Of a DNA stretch of 64,000 bases, positions 10,361-20,361 are shown piece by piece. This DNA comes from Talaromyces rugulosus (taxonomy: Eukaryota > Ascomycota > Eurotiomycetes > Eurotiales > Trichocomaceae): positions 3,968,001 to 4,032,000 of the forward strand of contig NC_049561.1 in NCBI RefSeq assembly GCF_013368755.1, read 5' to 3'. Below the pieces are notes generated by a model, which did not search any database, was not told where the DNA came from, and was given only the letters and a program-made list of their open reading frames with translations. The position numbers were made by a program, and so were the translations under genes. Position 1 is the first letter of the stretch. The number at the start of each line of letters is the position of its first letter.

Positions 10361-12535
10361 TTTGTATTATTTGGAGGGCTGTAGGTTGTTAGCTTCCTGT
10401 GTTGAGACTTTTACAAAGGGATACATACACTTTAGGGCAAGTCAAGTAATCTGCTTATAATGGGCAGAGGAGGATTGGAGAGCGTATGTGAATGAGTGTG
10501 TTTATGTGTTGGAGGAAAAAAAGAGAGGGTATTTGGAGGTTGAGAGAACAATTTATATACATAACTACATGTATACATGCGGCATTATGCAGTCCGCACT
10601 CTGTACATGTAGAGCTGACATCTGGAACATTTCGCCCCCTCCGATGAGAGATGCTTGAGATAATCCTTTGGTCGCCCCTGTCAGCACTGATATGATATGA
10701 GCCAACAAATTGGAGAAAAGACACGACGAAGCAGACAACAAATAAATGTGGATTTTCAAACTTCATTGACCACAGTCTTACATTCTGAATTCCCATTCAG
10801 TGCTAGTAAGGAACTTGCAATTGATACCCATCGTCAGCTTCTCAACTGATTAGTCTGTTTAGGTCAAAATTGGCCCGCTGTCACGATCATTGGCCGACGA
10901 TCACAATATTATCTGCTCCTTGTGGCCCTTTTCTCCGGGAAAGCTTGTCATCTGATTAACGAATAAGGTAGGAAGTTGACAGAAGCTTATTGTTGTCCAT
11001 ACATAAAGGGGAAAATGCGGCGACGCTAAATGATTTACTACTACCCTGGTTTCAACCGGAAGTCGCGCCGCTAACTTTTGTGGTGCATTGGCGTCGTCTC
11101 TTTATTTTTAATTATTTTAATTATTATTTTGATTAGATATAGAAGACACACGCTCTCCATGGTGGGAAACAAACGGGAAACTACATCAAAAGATGGTCTC
11201 TTAATTCTTGATCAACGTTCATAGAAGGATCGGAGGGCAGAGTCAGCCGTTGGGGTCAAATAATTATTGAAGCTACTCATGATAGATAAGACTTTACGCC
11301 GCATGGAGTAGTTGATCGGTCAAATGTGACTACTACTTAGAGGCTAAATTGTGGTGCTCGTACAGGATGATCCATCCACCCCCACAAAAGGGATGTGATA
11401 CATATCCCCGTTCGGGGAGTATGCAGCGCCCTACGTCTTTTCTCTCTCTCCTGAGTCAAATCTATATTTAGTTGCATTCTCATCATGAATTAGTCTTGGG
11501 CAACTAGACTGAAAATTCAATGTTGTTCAGACTTTGTCCGCTTTGACTCCGAATGTTCATCAGTACATGTAATTGATTAGGGTTCTTTAGATTAATGGTG
11601 ATTAAAAATTATGTAATTTGGTTTATTTCTTCTCATTGAGCTCTACTATATCACACCTAGAGGAGTTTGAAGTCTGGAACAGCCGTTGATATCTATGGGT
11701 TTGTTTCAACATTGAATGTTTGTTGGAACCAACATGAGATTTAGAAATATGTCATTTGAACATTGAAATATCCAGCCAGCGTTGAATTAATCGGATGCCT
11801 GCAGCGCATATTTAAAGTGGTCCATTAACTATTCCAAGTTGGTAGGTAGAGCCTTACACCGTCAGAGAGAATAACTGCCAATAACTCTTAGCAGCAGACG
11901 AAAAATGACGCAAAATCACTGATTTCCCTCAAGCTATTATAGATAAAATAAATTCTAGTGTATTTAATTTTTATACCACGCAGAGAGACGCAGGATTCAT
12001 TGTCTCTTCCAGTCAGAGATAAATGTAACATCTAGGTTGACTCGATGGAGGCTTTTCATGACTAGGAATAGTCTAGTCTAGAACCATTATGTATTTCAAC
12101 CTAGCGGTAACACCTATATGGAACTTGTCGGTATTTCATGGCCATTTCGATAATTGGAAGTTACGTAAGGAAACATACCAATAAGCCGTGAAGGAATCCC
12201 ATAGTGATGGATATCGACTTTGAGGATAGCTGAAATTGCGGTTGGATTTGGTCTCTTTATAGAGAAGTACCTGGCATTCACTTAAATCAGAGACCTTATA
12301 GAGACTTTATAACTAATCCAAAGCCTTACTTGATCTACAGGTCTAATAGATAGTTTCCGGAAACTTGGAATACAGAGTGATCGATTAATATGGAAATAAA
12401 AGCCGAGATGTGCGCAAAACGATTATTAGTGAAATATGATTCTTAGACCGCCGTAAACACCCAAACCGTAGGATCGATCTTGACTGAGTCGTGAACGAAT
12501 TCCTTGGCACTTGTAGACTCTTGACGCACTGTTAG
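10361..12535. other. Intergenic, AT-rich
   Basis: About 2.2 kb with no supported gene beyond the promoter of the small cysteine-rich gene at its left edge. A 113-codon frame on the minus strand near 10.5-10.8 kb overlaps that promoter and is not accepted as a gene. Confidence 0.5.
10552..10559 (-). promoter_or_regulatory. Putative TATA box of the small cysteine-rich gene
   Basis: TATATAAA on the minus strand, 192-199 bp upstream of the predicted start codon. The position leaves a fairly long 5' UTR, so the assignment is tentative. Confidence 0.4.
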
Positions 12536-14380
12536 CTAGGAGGATATGTCTGAATCTATAGACTCCAAAGTATCATCACTGTCCTCATACAGCTCATCCT
12601 TACCAGAGTCATTACTGTCTATGGTCTCTGAGGAATCCTGACTACTAAAGCCACTTGGGCGCGAAGGGTGCCAAGCATTGAGAAAGAACTCCTTCCTGAC
12701 CTGACTCTCTGCAAACGGAAGCTTTCCTTGAAGTGATGGCCAGCGGTCCAGAACTGCAGGTCGGGGCCAGGCCCTGAGCCTCGTGTAGTCGAAGACAAGC
12801 TCGTCGAGAGCGGTTTTATCCCACTCCTCAACTAGAATCTCGAGCTCGTATAAAAATTTCCAATCTTCGTCACGTGGTATCTCCCCTTCCTACAGACCAG
12901 TTGTGAGATCTGATACAGCGTCCAAGTTGAAAAAACTGGTCCTAGGCATGGTGACGGCTTTGAAATATGTCGGCTCGTTCTCGGGCTCTTCCGGGCGGGT
13001 ACGTTTAACGCCGTGGCTTTGGAGGAGTTGTACGATCTCGCTGTGCCCTCGATATCGAGCTTCACCGATGTTCTTTGCTGTGTCGCTGTCCTGATACGTG
13101 TAGGTCTCGGAAAGCCGGAAGTAGGCCCAACCTTCTATGCTGTTGTTTGAATCCTCTTTGTAAGGTTCTGGATGACTTTCGGGGTCAACGAGTTGGATGT
13201 ATTCCTGCCCGTTCGCCGAATTAGCTTCACGGCATAAAGAAATGTGGCGACATACTTAAATCGTCCATGACTAACCCTTCGAGTTTGCTGAGCACCGAAA
13301 AAGGCAATATCTAAGAGTGAACCAGAAAAGATCCGATCATGGATGTACTCAAATCTCACCAGCTCGCCTAAGCGATTGTGCATTCCATGGTCTAGATGAA
13401 ACTTCACTGTTTTCGTCCGCCCCATGAATGCAGCGCGTGTTAGTGCGATCGTCGGCGTAATGTCGACTAACTTCCAGTGGCTCGGCTCCGAACCAGCATC
13501 AATAGAGTTGTTGAAGTTCAGAAGAGACTCCATCAATCGCACGTCTTCATCATCTGACCGCCATCTACTTCGGTGATTACTGACAGGCGAGAGAATGGAC
13601 GTGTTGCCCGAAGATGAAATGAAGTCCAGTTGTGCGCCCGCTCTGAGTAAAGTAGATGCCTTGCTAATGATCGATTCAAGGGTGCTATGGGGAGACTCGG
13701 AAGACAATTTCCGCCCTTTGCAAAGCGACTGCAAGACAGCTAAGAGAGGTGTATGTCCATCATCGTTCAGAGCATTGACGTTGGCTGGCCTAGGATGGAG
13801 GTCGGACAGCAGGAAGTGAACAGCCCTTTCCGAGGTGTAACCCAAGCTGCCTCTTATAGCTTTATGTACCAATGCAGAGAAATCGAGGTCCTTGACTCTT
13901 TGTGTGATACACAGGATCACGTCACAGTATGTTTCGGGATGACAAAGGCCTTCGTTGGCATTAGAGATCCATAGATCCAGATAAGGATATGGGCCGCCCC
14001 AGTCGATGGTCATGTTTGCGCCGGCCTCTATCAGCGCGATTATGACACATCCTTCCAACCAAGGTATCTGGGTCTCATCCACATCATCATAGGTGAGTTC
14101 AATCAGTCTAGACACCGTCGCAAGGAGTGGCGTTAAGCCAGAGTCATTTTTGGCCTCTATGTTCACCCCATGCTCTAACAAGACTTTGATTATTTCTCGG
14201 GTAGCATTAAGATTCTCAGTCTAATTATGTCGAGCCTGGGCACGATCCGGAACTGTTGACTTTGCCATCATATGAATTAAATTGTTACCTTATCTTTCAC
14301 ACACGAACCTTGGGCGTCTTGGCTTAGAAGATTTCGAACACCGTCGACATCTCTCCGGGCGACTGCCTGCCCAAGCGGTA
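12536..14380 (-). pseudogene. Decayed ankyrin-repeat gene
   Basis: Ankyrin-rich coding sequence broken in several places. Ankyrin motifs are clear at the 5' side (VLLEHGVNIEAKNDSGLTPL near 14.15-14.2 kb) and again near 13.0-13.1 kb (GHSEIVQLLQSHGV). A plausible intron (14221-14288) joins an upstream exon fragment (ARRDVDGVRNLLSQD) in frame. Near 13.2 kb the reading frame shifts, since the ankyrin frame stops just beyond and the sequence continues in another frame. An in-frame TAG at 12890-12892 then interrupts coding that resumes in the same frame to a Ser/Asp-rich C terminus, ending at the stop at 12536-12538. No ATG is found for the upstream exon. A frameshift, a nonsense codon and a missing start together indicate a pseudogene; assembly error could explain one of these but hardly all. 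Confidence 0.7.
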
Positions 14381-14403
14381 ACGTTAAAGTGAGTCGGCAA
14401 TAG

Positions 14404-14664
14404 GTGGTAACAGCCACTAATAGTCTTGATATGATAAGGCGTATTCTGAATATGGGTGTTGACGTTAACGCGCAAGTTGCTTTGTACAGCTATATGCTAA
14501 TAGATATGGTTATGAGAAATGTCACTTTTTAAGTGCCCTACAAGCTACGGCTTTTTATTATAATTGTGATGTAGTTGAATTGCTCTTAGATAGAGGCACC
14601 GATCCTAATATTACCGGTTCACCTTATGGTAATGTATTGTACGCCGTGATTGGGAAAATGGTAA
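14404..14664 (+). pseudogene. Ankyrin-repeat relic on the opposite strand
   Basis: Plus-strand fragments of NACHT-ankyrin-type repeats. One frame reads LDMIRRILNMGVDVNAQ (to about 14475). Another reads SALQATAFYYNCDVVELLLD followed by RGTDPNITGSPYGNVLY (about 14535-14650). The two pieces are in different frames and have no start codon or surrounding exons. The pattern (GADVNAQ, ALQAA, VVELLLDRGADPN, YGN) is typical of long fungal NLR ankyrin arrays. It lies head to head with the minus-strand ankyrin pseudogene. Confidence 0.6.
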
Positions 14665-15296
14665 GGGATCGATATGTCGACTAGTGAGCTTTTTGAAAGT
14701 AGATATGTGAACCGCTGCCGCAAAGGGTGCAAAGTAGGATAGAATGTATAGTCTAGAAGATGAAACACCGAAGGCCGAGTGTTAGCTGGGATATCAAGGC
14801 CTCGCTGCGTGGAAAAAGTGCGATATTCCGTTGGACATGTTACTGATTGAATTCAAACTCACCCAATGCAAAGTTTTGTGTTTTCAGTTGTTGATATTAT
14901 GAATTGTATTTAGATTTGGAACAAATCATAGTTGACAAATTAAACTATCATCTATTACTACTCGCGGTACAGGAGCAGCGATTTATTTCTGTAGCGAGAC
15001 CGGTTTTTTCAAAGCACCCTGCAGATTGGGGGATGCAATTGGGAACGACCCAAATTCAAAGCCGCAGGTCCTCTGGGGAAAATGGTAAAAGTTCCCAGAT
15101 ATTCCACTTTGACACCATGGGGTGTCGGACGTATTCGAGGGATACAAATATTTGGAACACACATGGCGGAATTAGGTCTTCGATAAATACCGATTTCCGA
15201 ACCGAAGATTTCATAGCCGCAGCATGTCGGATTTTCTTTCTCATCTTTCTTTCACAACTTCGATGTTTTATTTTCTAGCAACTAATCACCATCGCA
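14665..15296. other. Intergenic upstream of MIR1
   Basis: Contains the promoter of the phosphate carrier gene. A 124-codon plus-strand frame (from 14904) has no domain and runs into the likely 5' UTR, so it is not accepted. Confidence 0.5.
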
Positions 15297-16372
15297 ATGA
15301 CTGATTTGACGCAGAAGCCCGATGGCCTTAATCTCTACTCTCGGTTCGCCTTTGCAGGTGCCGTCTGCTGTTCCGCCACTCATGGCGCCTTCACCCCAGT
15401 CGATGTGTATGTTATCACTATTAGAAACGTTATCTAGCTACTGACACCCCATAGCGTCAAGACTAGGATCCAGCTTGACCCTGTTACCTATAATCGTGGT
15501 ATGATCGGCGGATTCCGTCAAGTGATCCAAAAAGAGGGCGCCGGGGCTCTCTTGACAGGCGCTGGCCCAACCTTTGCTGGTTACTTCATGCAGGGGGCAT
15601 TTAAATTTGGCGGATATGAGTTTTTCAAGCAGCAATCAATCAACGCTCTCGGTCTCGAAAAGGCCCGCCAAAACCGTGCTGCGGTATACTCCGTCTCTGC
15701 TGCTAGCGCTGAATTCTTCGCCAGTATTGCTCTCTGCCCTCTTGAGGCTACTCGTATTCGCCTCGTTTCTCAACCTGGCTTCGCAACCGGGCTGATTAGC
15801 GGCTTTGGCAAGATTCTCAAGAACGAAGGCGTCGGTGCTTTCTACAGTGGCTTTGGCCCTATTCTCTTAAAGCAGTACGTTGTCTGCAGACAAAGTTAAC
15901 AAAGTAAAGAGAGAAAATCTGACATGAACATATAGGGTTCCTTACACCGTGACCAAATTTGTCGCTTTTGAGAAAATTGCTGAAGCATTTTTCGCTCGCT
16001 TTGACAAGTCTCAGCTGTCAGCTGGTGCCCAGACTGGTGTCAACTTGGGATCTGGCCTCCTTGCTGGTTTCGCTGCTGCCATCGTCTCCCAACCCGCTGA
16101 TACCATGCTCTCCAAGATTAACAAGACCAAGGGCTTACCGGGCGAGAGCACCGTTTCCCGCCTCATCAAGATTGCTGGCGAACTTGGTCTTCGTGGTTCC
16201 TTCACTGGTCTTCCTACTCGTCTGTTTATGATTGGAGGCCTTACTGCTGGACAGTTCGCCATCTATGGCGATATCAAGAAGGCTCTGGGTAAGTCTACTT
16301 ACTTTCTGATTATATGGCGAAAGCTAACTTTGTCTCTTAGGTGCCACAAATGGGGTTGAGATCTCCAAGTAA
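15297..16372 (+). CDS. MIR1: Mitochondrial phosphate carrier
   Basis: Inner-membrane carrier of about 304 aa importing phosphate into the mitochondrial matrix for ATP synthesis. Four exons (15297-15406, 15455-15874, 15936-16288, 16341-16372) keep frame across three short introns. The three repeats of the SLC25 family are visible through their signatures: PVDVVKTRIQ near residue 34, [10 protein letters not shown] near 130, and [14 protein letters not shown] near 225. The stretches [25 protein letters not shown] and GLPTRL are as in yeast Mir1. Length is normal for the family. It is a housekeeping gene with no obvious functional link to its neighbours. Assignment is confident from the near-continuous similarity to the Mir1 family. 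Confidence 0.95.
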
Positions 16373-17439
16373 ATGATCCAATGTGTGAATATGTTTAAGT
16401 GGACATATATAGAGATAGAAATAGACGATCCTTTTGTTCACTTTAATTGGCTTCTTTATTTCTAAATATTCATCTCCTGTTCTCATCATGAAACTAGTTC
16501 TACTAATCCCAGCCTTTTTCTTCATTCTTGAAACTACATATGTAAGCTCTTCTAGTCGAATTCTATCTCAGGTGCACGCTACGGAGTATAGATACCATGT
16601 TTAGAGTCTTCGAAACAAATGATGTCATACTACATGTAATTTCACATGCAGGATACCGCATTAAATGAGAATAATCGAATACTGAAAACGGCCTTTTATA
16701 TTTCTCCCGAGATTTCGCGCATTCCGCTCCGTCAAAATACACATTGCATGTTGCAACGTTTACCATAAATTGCGATGGTTTTATTGCTACATAATCACAA
16801 GAAAAATACCAGAGGAAAAGAAATGAATATACCGGCAAAAATTGCCGTCAGGGTTAATAATATTGGCATTCGAGCCACGGTCGCATGAGACCCGGACGCT
16901 GGTTTGTAGATCAGAAAGAACATCAGACTTGGCGATGTGCTGCATGATGCATATGTATCGACTGATGTCGATCATTTTGCACCATTGAGCTGACGCGTAT
17001 CGACATATTCTTGTTTTCTTTTCACCCTCGCGTGGCGCAGCTGACGTGAATCTCAACCTTGCTTGCTGCTCGGAGCAATTATAACTGCTAAGGTTATCAT
17101 TGGCCACACCCAGCAACGCAGCATTGTTATGAATGGCGCCTCGCATCCGGAAAACCTCAGCCCATCAGATCCCAGACCATCGATTTGCTGTTGGTGCCAA
17201 AGTGGAGATCTTCATTAGGTTCATGCAGGCCGATCGAGTCGATAGCTTGGCCAGGACTAGCAAATTCTAGTGTCAACTAATAAATTTCATGAGAGCCGAA
17301 CCCTCCGAAGTGAGTCACAGACTCATAAAATGCTGTCTCCCACCTTATCTTCTTTTTATTTACCTGAACAGAAAGATCTGCAGTACTTTGTAGCGTGCAG
17401 GGACCAGAACCAGGCCTACTTACTTCCGTATCCCCAAAA
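16373..17439. other. Intergenic between MIR1 and MFS gene
   Basis: About 1.1 kb. Open frames on both strands are short and without recognisable domains. Nothing supported beyond likely UTRs and promoter. Confidence 0.5.
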
Positions 17440-19149
17440 ATGTCGGTTGGCCGTGAAACGTCGGGATTGGGGCACCGATGGCGCTCGTCCAGGGTCTTCA
17501 TCGTAACCTGTATCACATTCGCCTTATTTACAGGTACGTGTCGAAGTCGGTTCTCTCTCGTTGATTTATCCACGAGCTGATCGGGCAGCTAGAGACGTTC
17601 CTGTACAGCTTCATCGTCCCTATTTTACAAGTAATGCTCCGAGACCGCCTGCACATCGACGATTCCAAGGCCCAATCAACTACAACAACGGTGCTCTTCG
17701 TGCATGCCTTTGTGTGTGCGATCACTTCCCCATTGACCGGACAAATATCAGATAGGATTTCATCTCGCAAAGCTCCGCTGCTGATAGTGCTGGGAGCCGA
17801 GTTGTTTGGCACAGTGCTCTGTGCAGTTGCGACCTCGCGTATGTGACTTTTCTGTCGTCCTAACAGCCAAAGTTGCTTTGGTGAAATATGAAGACTTATA
17901 CTTTTGTTGCCTACTGCAGTTCCTGTTCTCATTGTCGGGCGCGTCGTCCAGGCCATCGGTGGAAATGCGACATGGATCATTGGCCTCGCCACCATTGCCG
18001 ATACAGTCGGGTCAGACAACACATCCCGAACTCTATCAACGGTCTCCATGTTTTACATGTCGGGCATGCTCGTTGGGCCGATCGTGTCGGGGACGCTGCT
18101 CCCCCTGGTAGGGTACTGGCCAACTTGGGGCACAGCCATCGCAGTGCTGACAGTCGATATGTTGATGCGAATACTCATGATCGAGAACCCTCTTGAAAAA
18201 AAGAAAAACCAAGGAATGAAACAGAATGGGAGCACTACATCGAATGGTGATGTCGAATCGAGTGTACGGGAAGCCAACCACAATGGCTCAGCAGATGAAA
18301 CAACAGGGCTTCTCGCTTCGCCTTCTAGTGAATCGTCGCAGACAGCATCTTCCGACAACTTTTACAGGGTTTTACTCACCAATCCGCAAGCACTGACGGG
18401 CATGGCTTGCCATATGACCGCGGGTCTAGTCCTGACCAGTCTAGACACCACGCTACCATTACATGTGATGCGAGAATTTGACTGGGACACCGCTCGCATC
18501 AGCTTGATGTTTCTCCTCGTCCAGATTCCATTCCTTATCCTCGGCCCGTTTACCGGCTGGTTGAAAGATCGGGTTGGTAGCAAAGTGCCTACCGGCGTGG
18601 GATTTGTAGGCTCGGGACTCATGATGTGGCTTCTCGGCGTGCCTGGCAAGGATGGATTCTCCTTTGCTGGAATCGGAGAGCGCGGTCAGCTTATATACGC
18701 AGCTTCGCTGTTGGGGTTGGGTCTTTCGAGGTCGCTGACCACTGGCTCTGGTATACTGGAAATGACAAGTCAGTTCTCCTGATCCGCCACTTTTTCACCT
18801 CTTCGACAACTACTAACCACTCTGTTTAGCTGTTATACGAGATCTGCAAGCCAAGAGCCCTGGAATCTTCGGGCCTAACGGAGGATTCTCTAGAGGTTAT
18901 TCCCTGACAAATCTGAGCTGGACAGCGGGCATGTTGGTCGGCCCGGTCCTCTCGGGTTCACTCACCCAGACGGTTGGATACTATTATATGAACTTTACGT
19001 TTGGTGCGTTGAACCACCCCCCCCCCCCCCCACCCCAATGGGGCATCTAGCTTTGTTGCTAAAGCGAGATTTTGAGCTGACTATCGGTAATAGCAACAAT
19101 ATGCGTCGTGGTCGGCGCATTATGCTTTACTTTTCTTCATAATAAATGA
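17440..19149 (+). CDS. MFS transporter (DHA1-like drug/metabolite antiporter)
   Basis: Plasma-membrane or vacuolar transporter of about 472 aa, probably a proton-coupled exporter. Five exons were reconstructed (17440-17533, 17593-17838, 17920-18768, 18830-19003, 19094-19149) and all phases match. The first splice restores ALFTETFLYSFIVPIL, a typical helix 1 of fungal vesicular-amine-transporter-like MFS proteins. The loop GQISDRISSRKAP after helix 2 is the MFS signature, and GRVVQAIGGNATWI and SGMLVGPIVSGTLL are the usual helix 4-5 motifs. A hydrophilic central loop rich in Ser, Asn and Glu (about residues 215-270) separates the two six-helix halves. The last intron carries a 15-base C tract. 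Substrate unknown. The short final exon (about 18 codons) is the least certain part. Confidence 0.85.
19017..19031. repeat. Homopolymer C tract in the MFS intron
   Basis: Fifteen consecutive C residues inside intron 4 of the MFS gene (19004-19093). It sits close to the 5' splice site. Confidence 0.85.
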
Positions 19150-19551
19150 TGTTAAAAAGGAAATAAAGGAATCTACAGTGACCCCCTAAAGGCCTGGGCC
19201 CTTTTAAAAACATAATAAGATGAAACTTAGGCCTCGGGCTCCGTGGCCGTAACCAATCGACGGCTACCTCCGAAGCTACATGACATTAAAGGCTAGATCG
19301 AAGTCTTACCTGTGCTAGTTATTGTCTCCGTAATCACTACCTGGACCAAGCCACTACTGTTTAGACTCGAGACTTGATGGGCCCAGGAATGAATGATCAT
19401 CAAAAACTTCTTGGCATAATTCAATATAAACTTGTGTAGATATCTACAAGGAAGCTATGTACAGATTGAAAGGAACTGCCCAAGAACCACAGTTATTGGC
19501 CCCAGCCACTCGTCATCACATCTCAATTGTCGATAGAGTAACTTTTCGAAT
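19150..19551. other. Intergenic between convergent MFS and peptidase genes
   Basis: About 400 bp of 3' flanking sequence for two convergent genes. No coding potential seen. Confidence 0.5.
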
Positions 19552-20361
19552 TTATGCGCCAATGTAGGAGACGGCAACATCACCGCCGGAAGCAGTGGTC
19601 GAGGTGAGGACGACGTTGTTCTGGCTGATGTCCATGATGGTAGCACCGGTGGTGTCGACAGTGTTTCCGCCAGTGACAGCAGAGGCGCCGGAGAAAGCAA
19701 AGTCAGAGCCAAAGTTGGCAAATGGCAACAGGCCACCGCCGCCAGTAAGGTCCTCCATGATCCACTCGGCGTTGGTCTGGCAAAGGGTGGATGGCTGGTC
19801 GGTGAAGTCGAAGCTGACGGACTCGCCGCTGGACTCGTTGGTGACAGTGGCAGTGCCGCTGGTGGTGCTGTCGGCAGTGACAGAGGCGGTGATAGTGTCA
19901 CCGGTGTTGATGGTGATACCGGTGGTCCAGTACGACTGGGCGGCGGGGATCCATTCGTACCAGGCAGTGTTGGTGATCTCGCCGTTCTGGATGCAAATGT
20001 TGACACCGGTCTGGAGGATAGCAGAGCTGCAGGTGTCACCGTCAATGCCCACCCAGGCAGCAGCGCAGTACTGGGTGCTGTCATCACCACCGCTGGGCAC
20101 GCTGACCGAGGGGACGACGAAGGTTCCGGAGACGGTGGTGTAGCCATCACCGATCAAGACGGCACCGGCCCAGTTGGTGGAGTAGGACTCATCGGCAGTG
20201 AAGGCGCTCTTTTGGGAGTTGGGCTTCTCAATGCGCATGTTCATGTGCGAAGCACGGTCCTCGCGGTTGGCTTCACGACGAGCCAGGTTTGCCTCGGACA
20301 GAGGAACTGCCATGGCAGCGCCGGAGAGGAGCAGGGATCCTGCGACAGCGGAGACCTTCAT
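19552..20361 (-). CDS. Secreted glutamic endopeptidase (peptidase A4/G1, aspergilloglutamic type)
   Basis: Acid endopeptidase of 269 aa acting outside the cell. Residues 1 to about 18 are a signal peptide, followed by a propeptide rich in Arg and Glu to about residue 50. The catalytic domain then starts near YSTNWAGAVL. The eqolisin catalytic pair is visible: Gln in SAILQTG and Glu in NAEWIMED. WVGIDGDTCSSA and YEWIPA are further family signatures. The start chosen is the Met that directly precedes the signal peptide; an in-frame extension upstream overlaps the promoter. The gene has a single exon and is convergent with the MFS gene. Family call is firm. Such enzymes are typically induced at acid pH in relatives, but no regulatory site was identified here. 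Confidence 0.93.
   Translation of the reverse strand: MKVSAVAGSLLLSGAAMAVPLSEANLARREANREDRASHMNMRIEKPNSQKSAFTADESYSTNWAGAVLIGDGYTTVSGTFVVPSVSVPSGGDDSTQYCAAAWVGIDGDTCSSAILQTGVNICIQNGEITNTAWYEWIPAAQSYWTTGITINTGDTITASVTADSTTSGTATVTNESSGESVSFDFTDQPSTLCQTNAEWIMEDLTGGGGLLPFANFGSDFAFSGASAVTGGNTVDTTGATIMDISQNNVVLTSTTASGGDVAVSYIGA

Noticed and set aside
10455..10796. Minus-strand open frame of about 113 codons with a hydrophobic start
   Set aside because: It overlaps the TATA box and leader of the small cysteine-rich gene and has low-complexity composition after the first 30 residues. No splice or domain support.
19595..20143. Long plus-strand frame opposite the glutamic peptidase
   Set aside because: Mirror frame of a GC-biased, strongly coding gene on the other strand; no domain and no independent start context.
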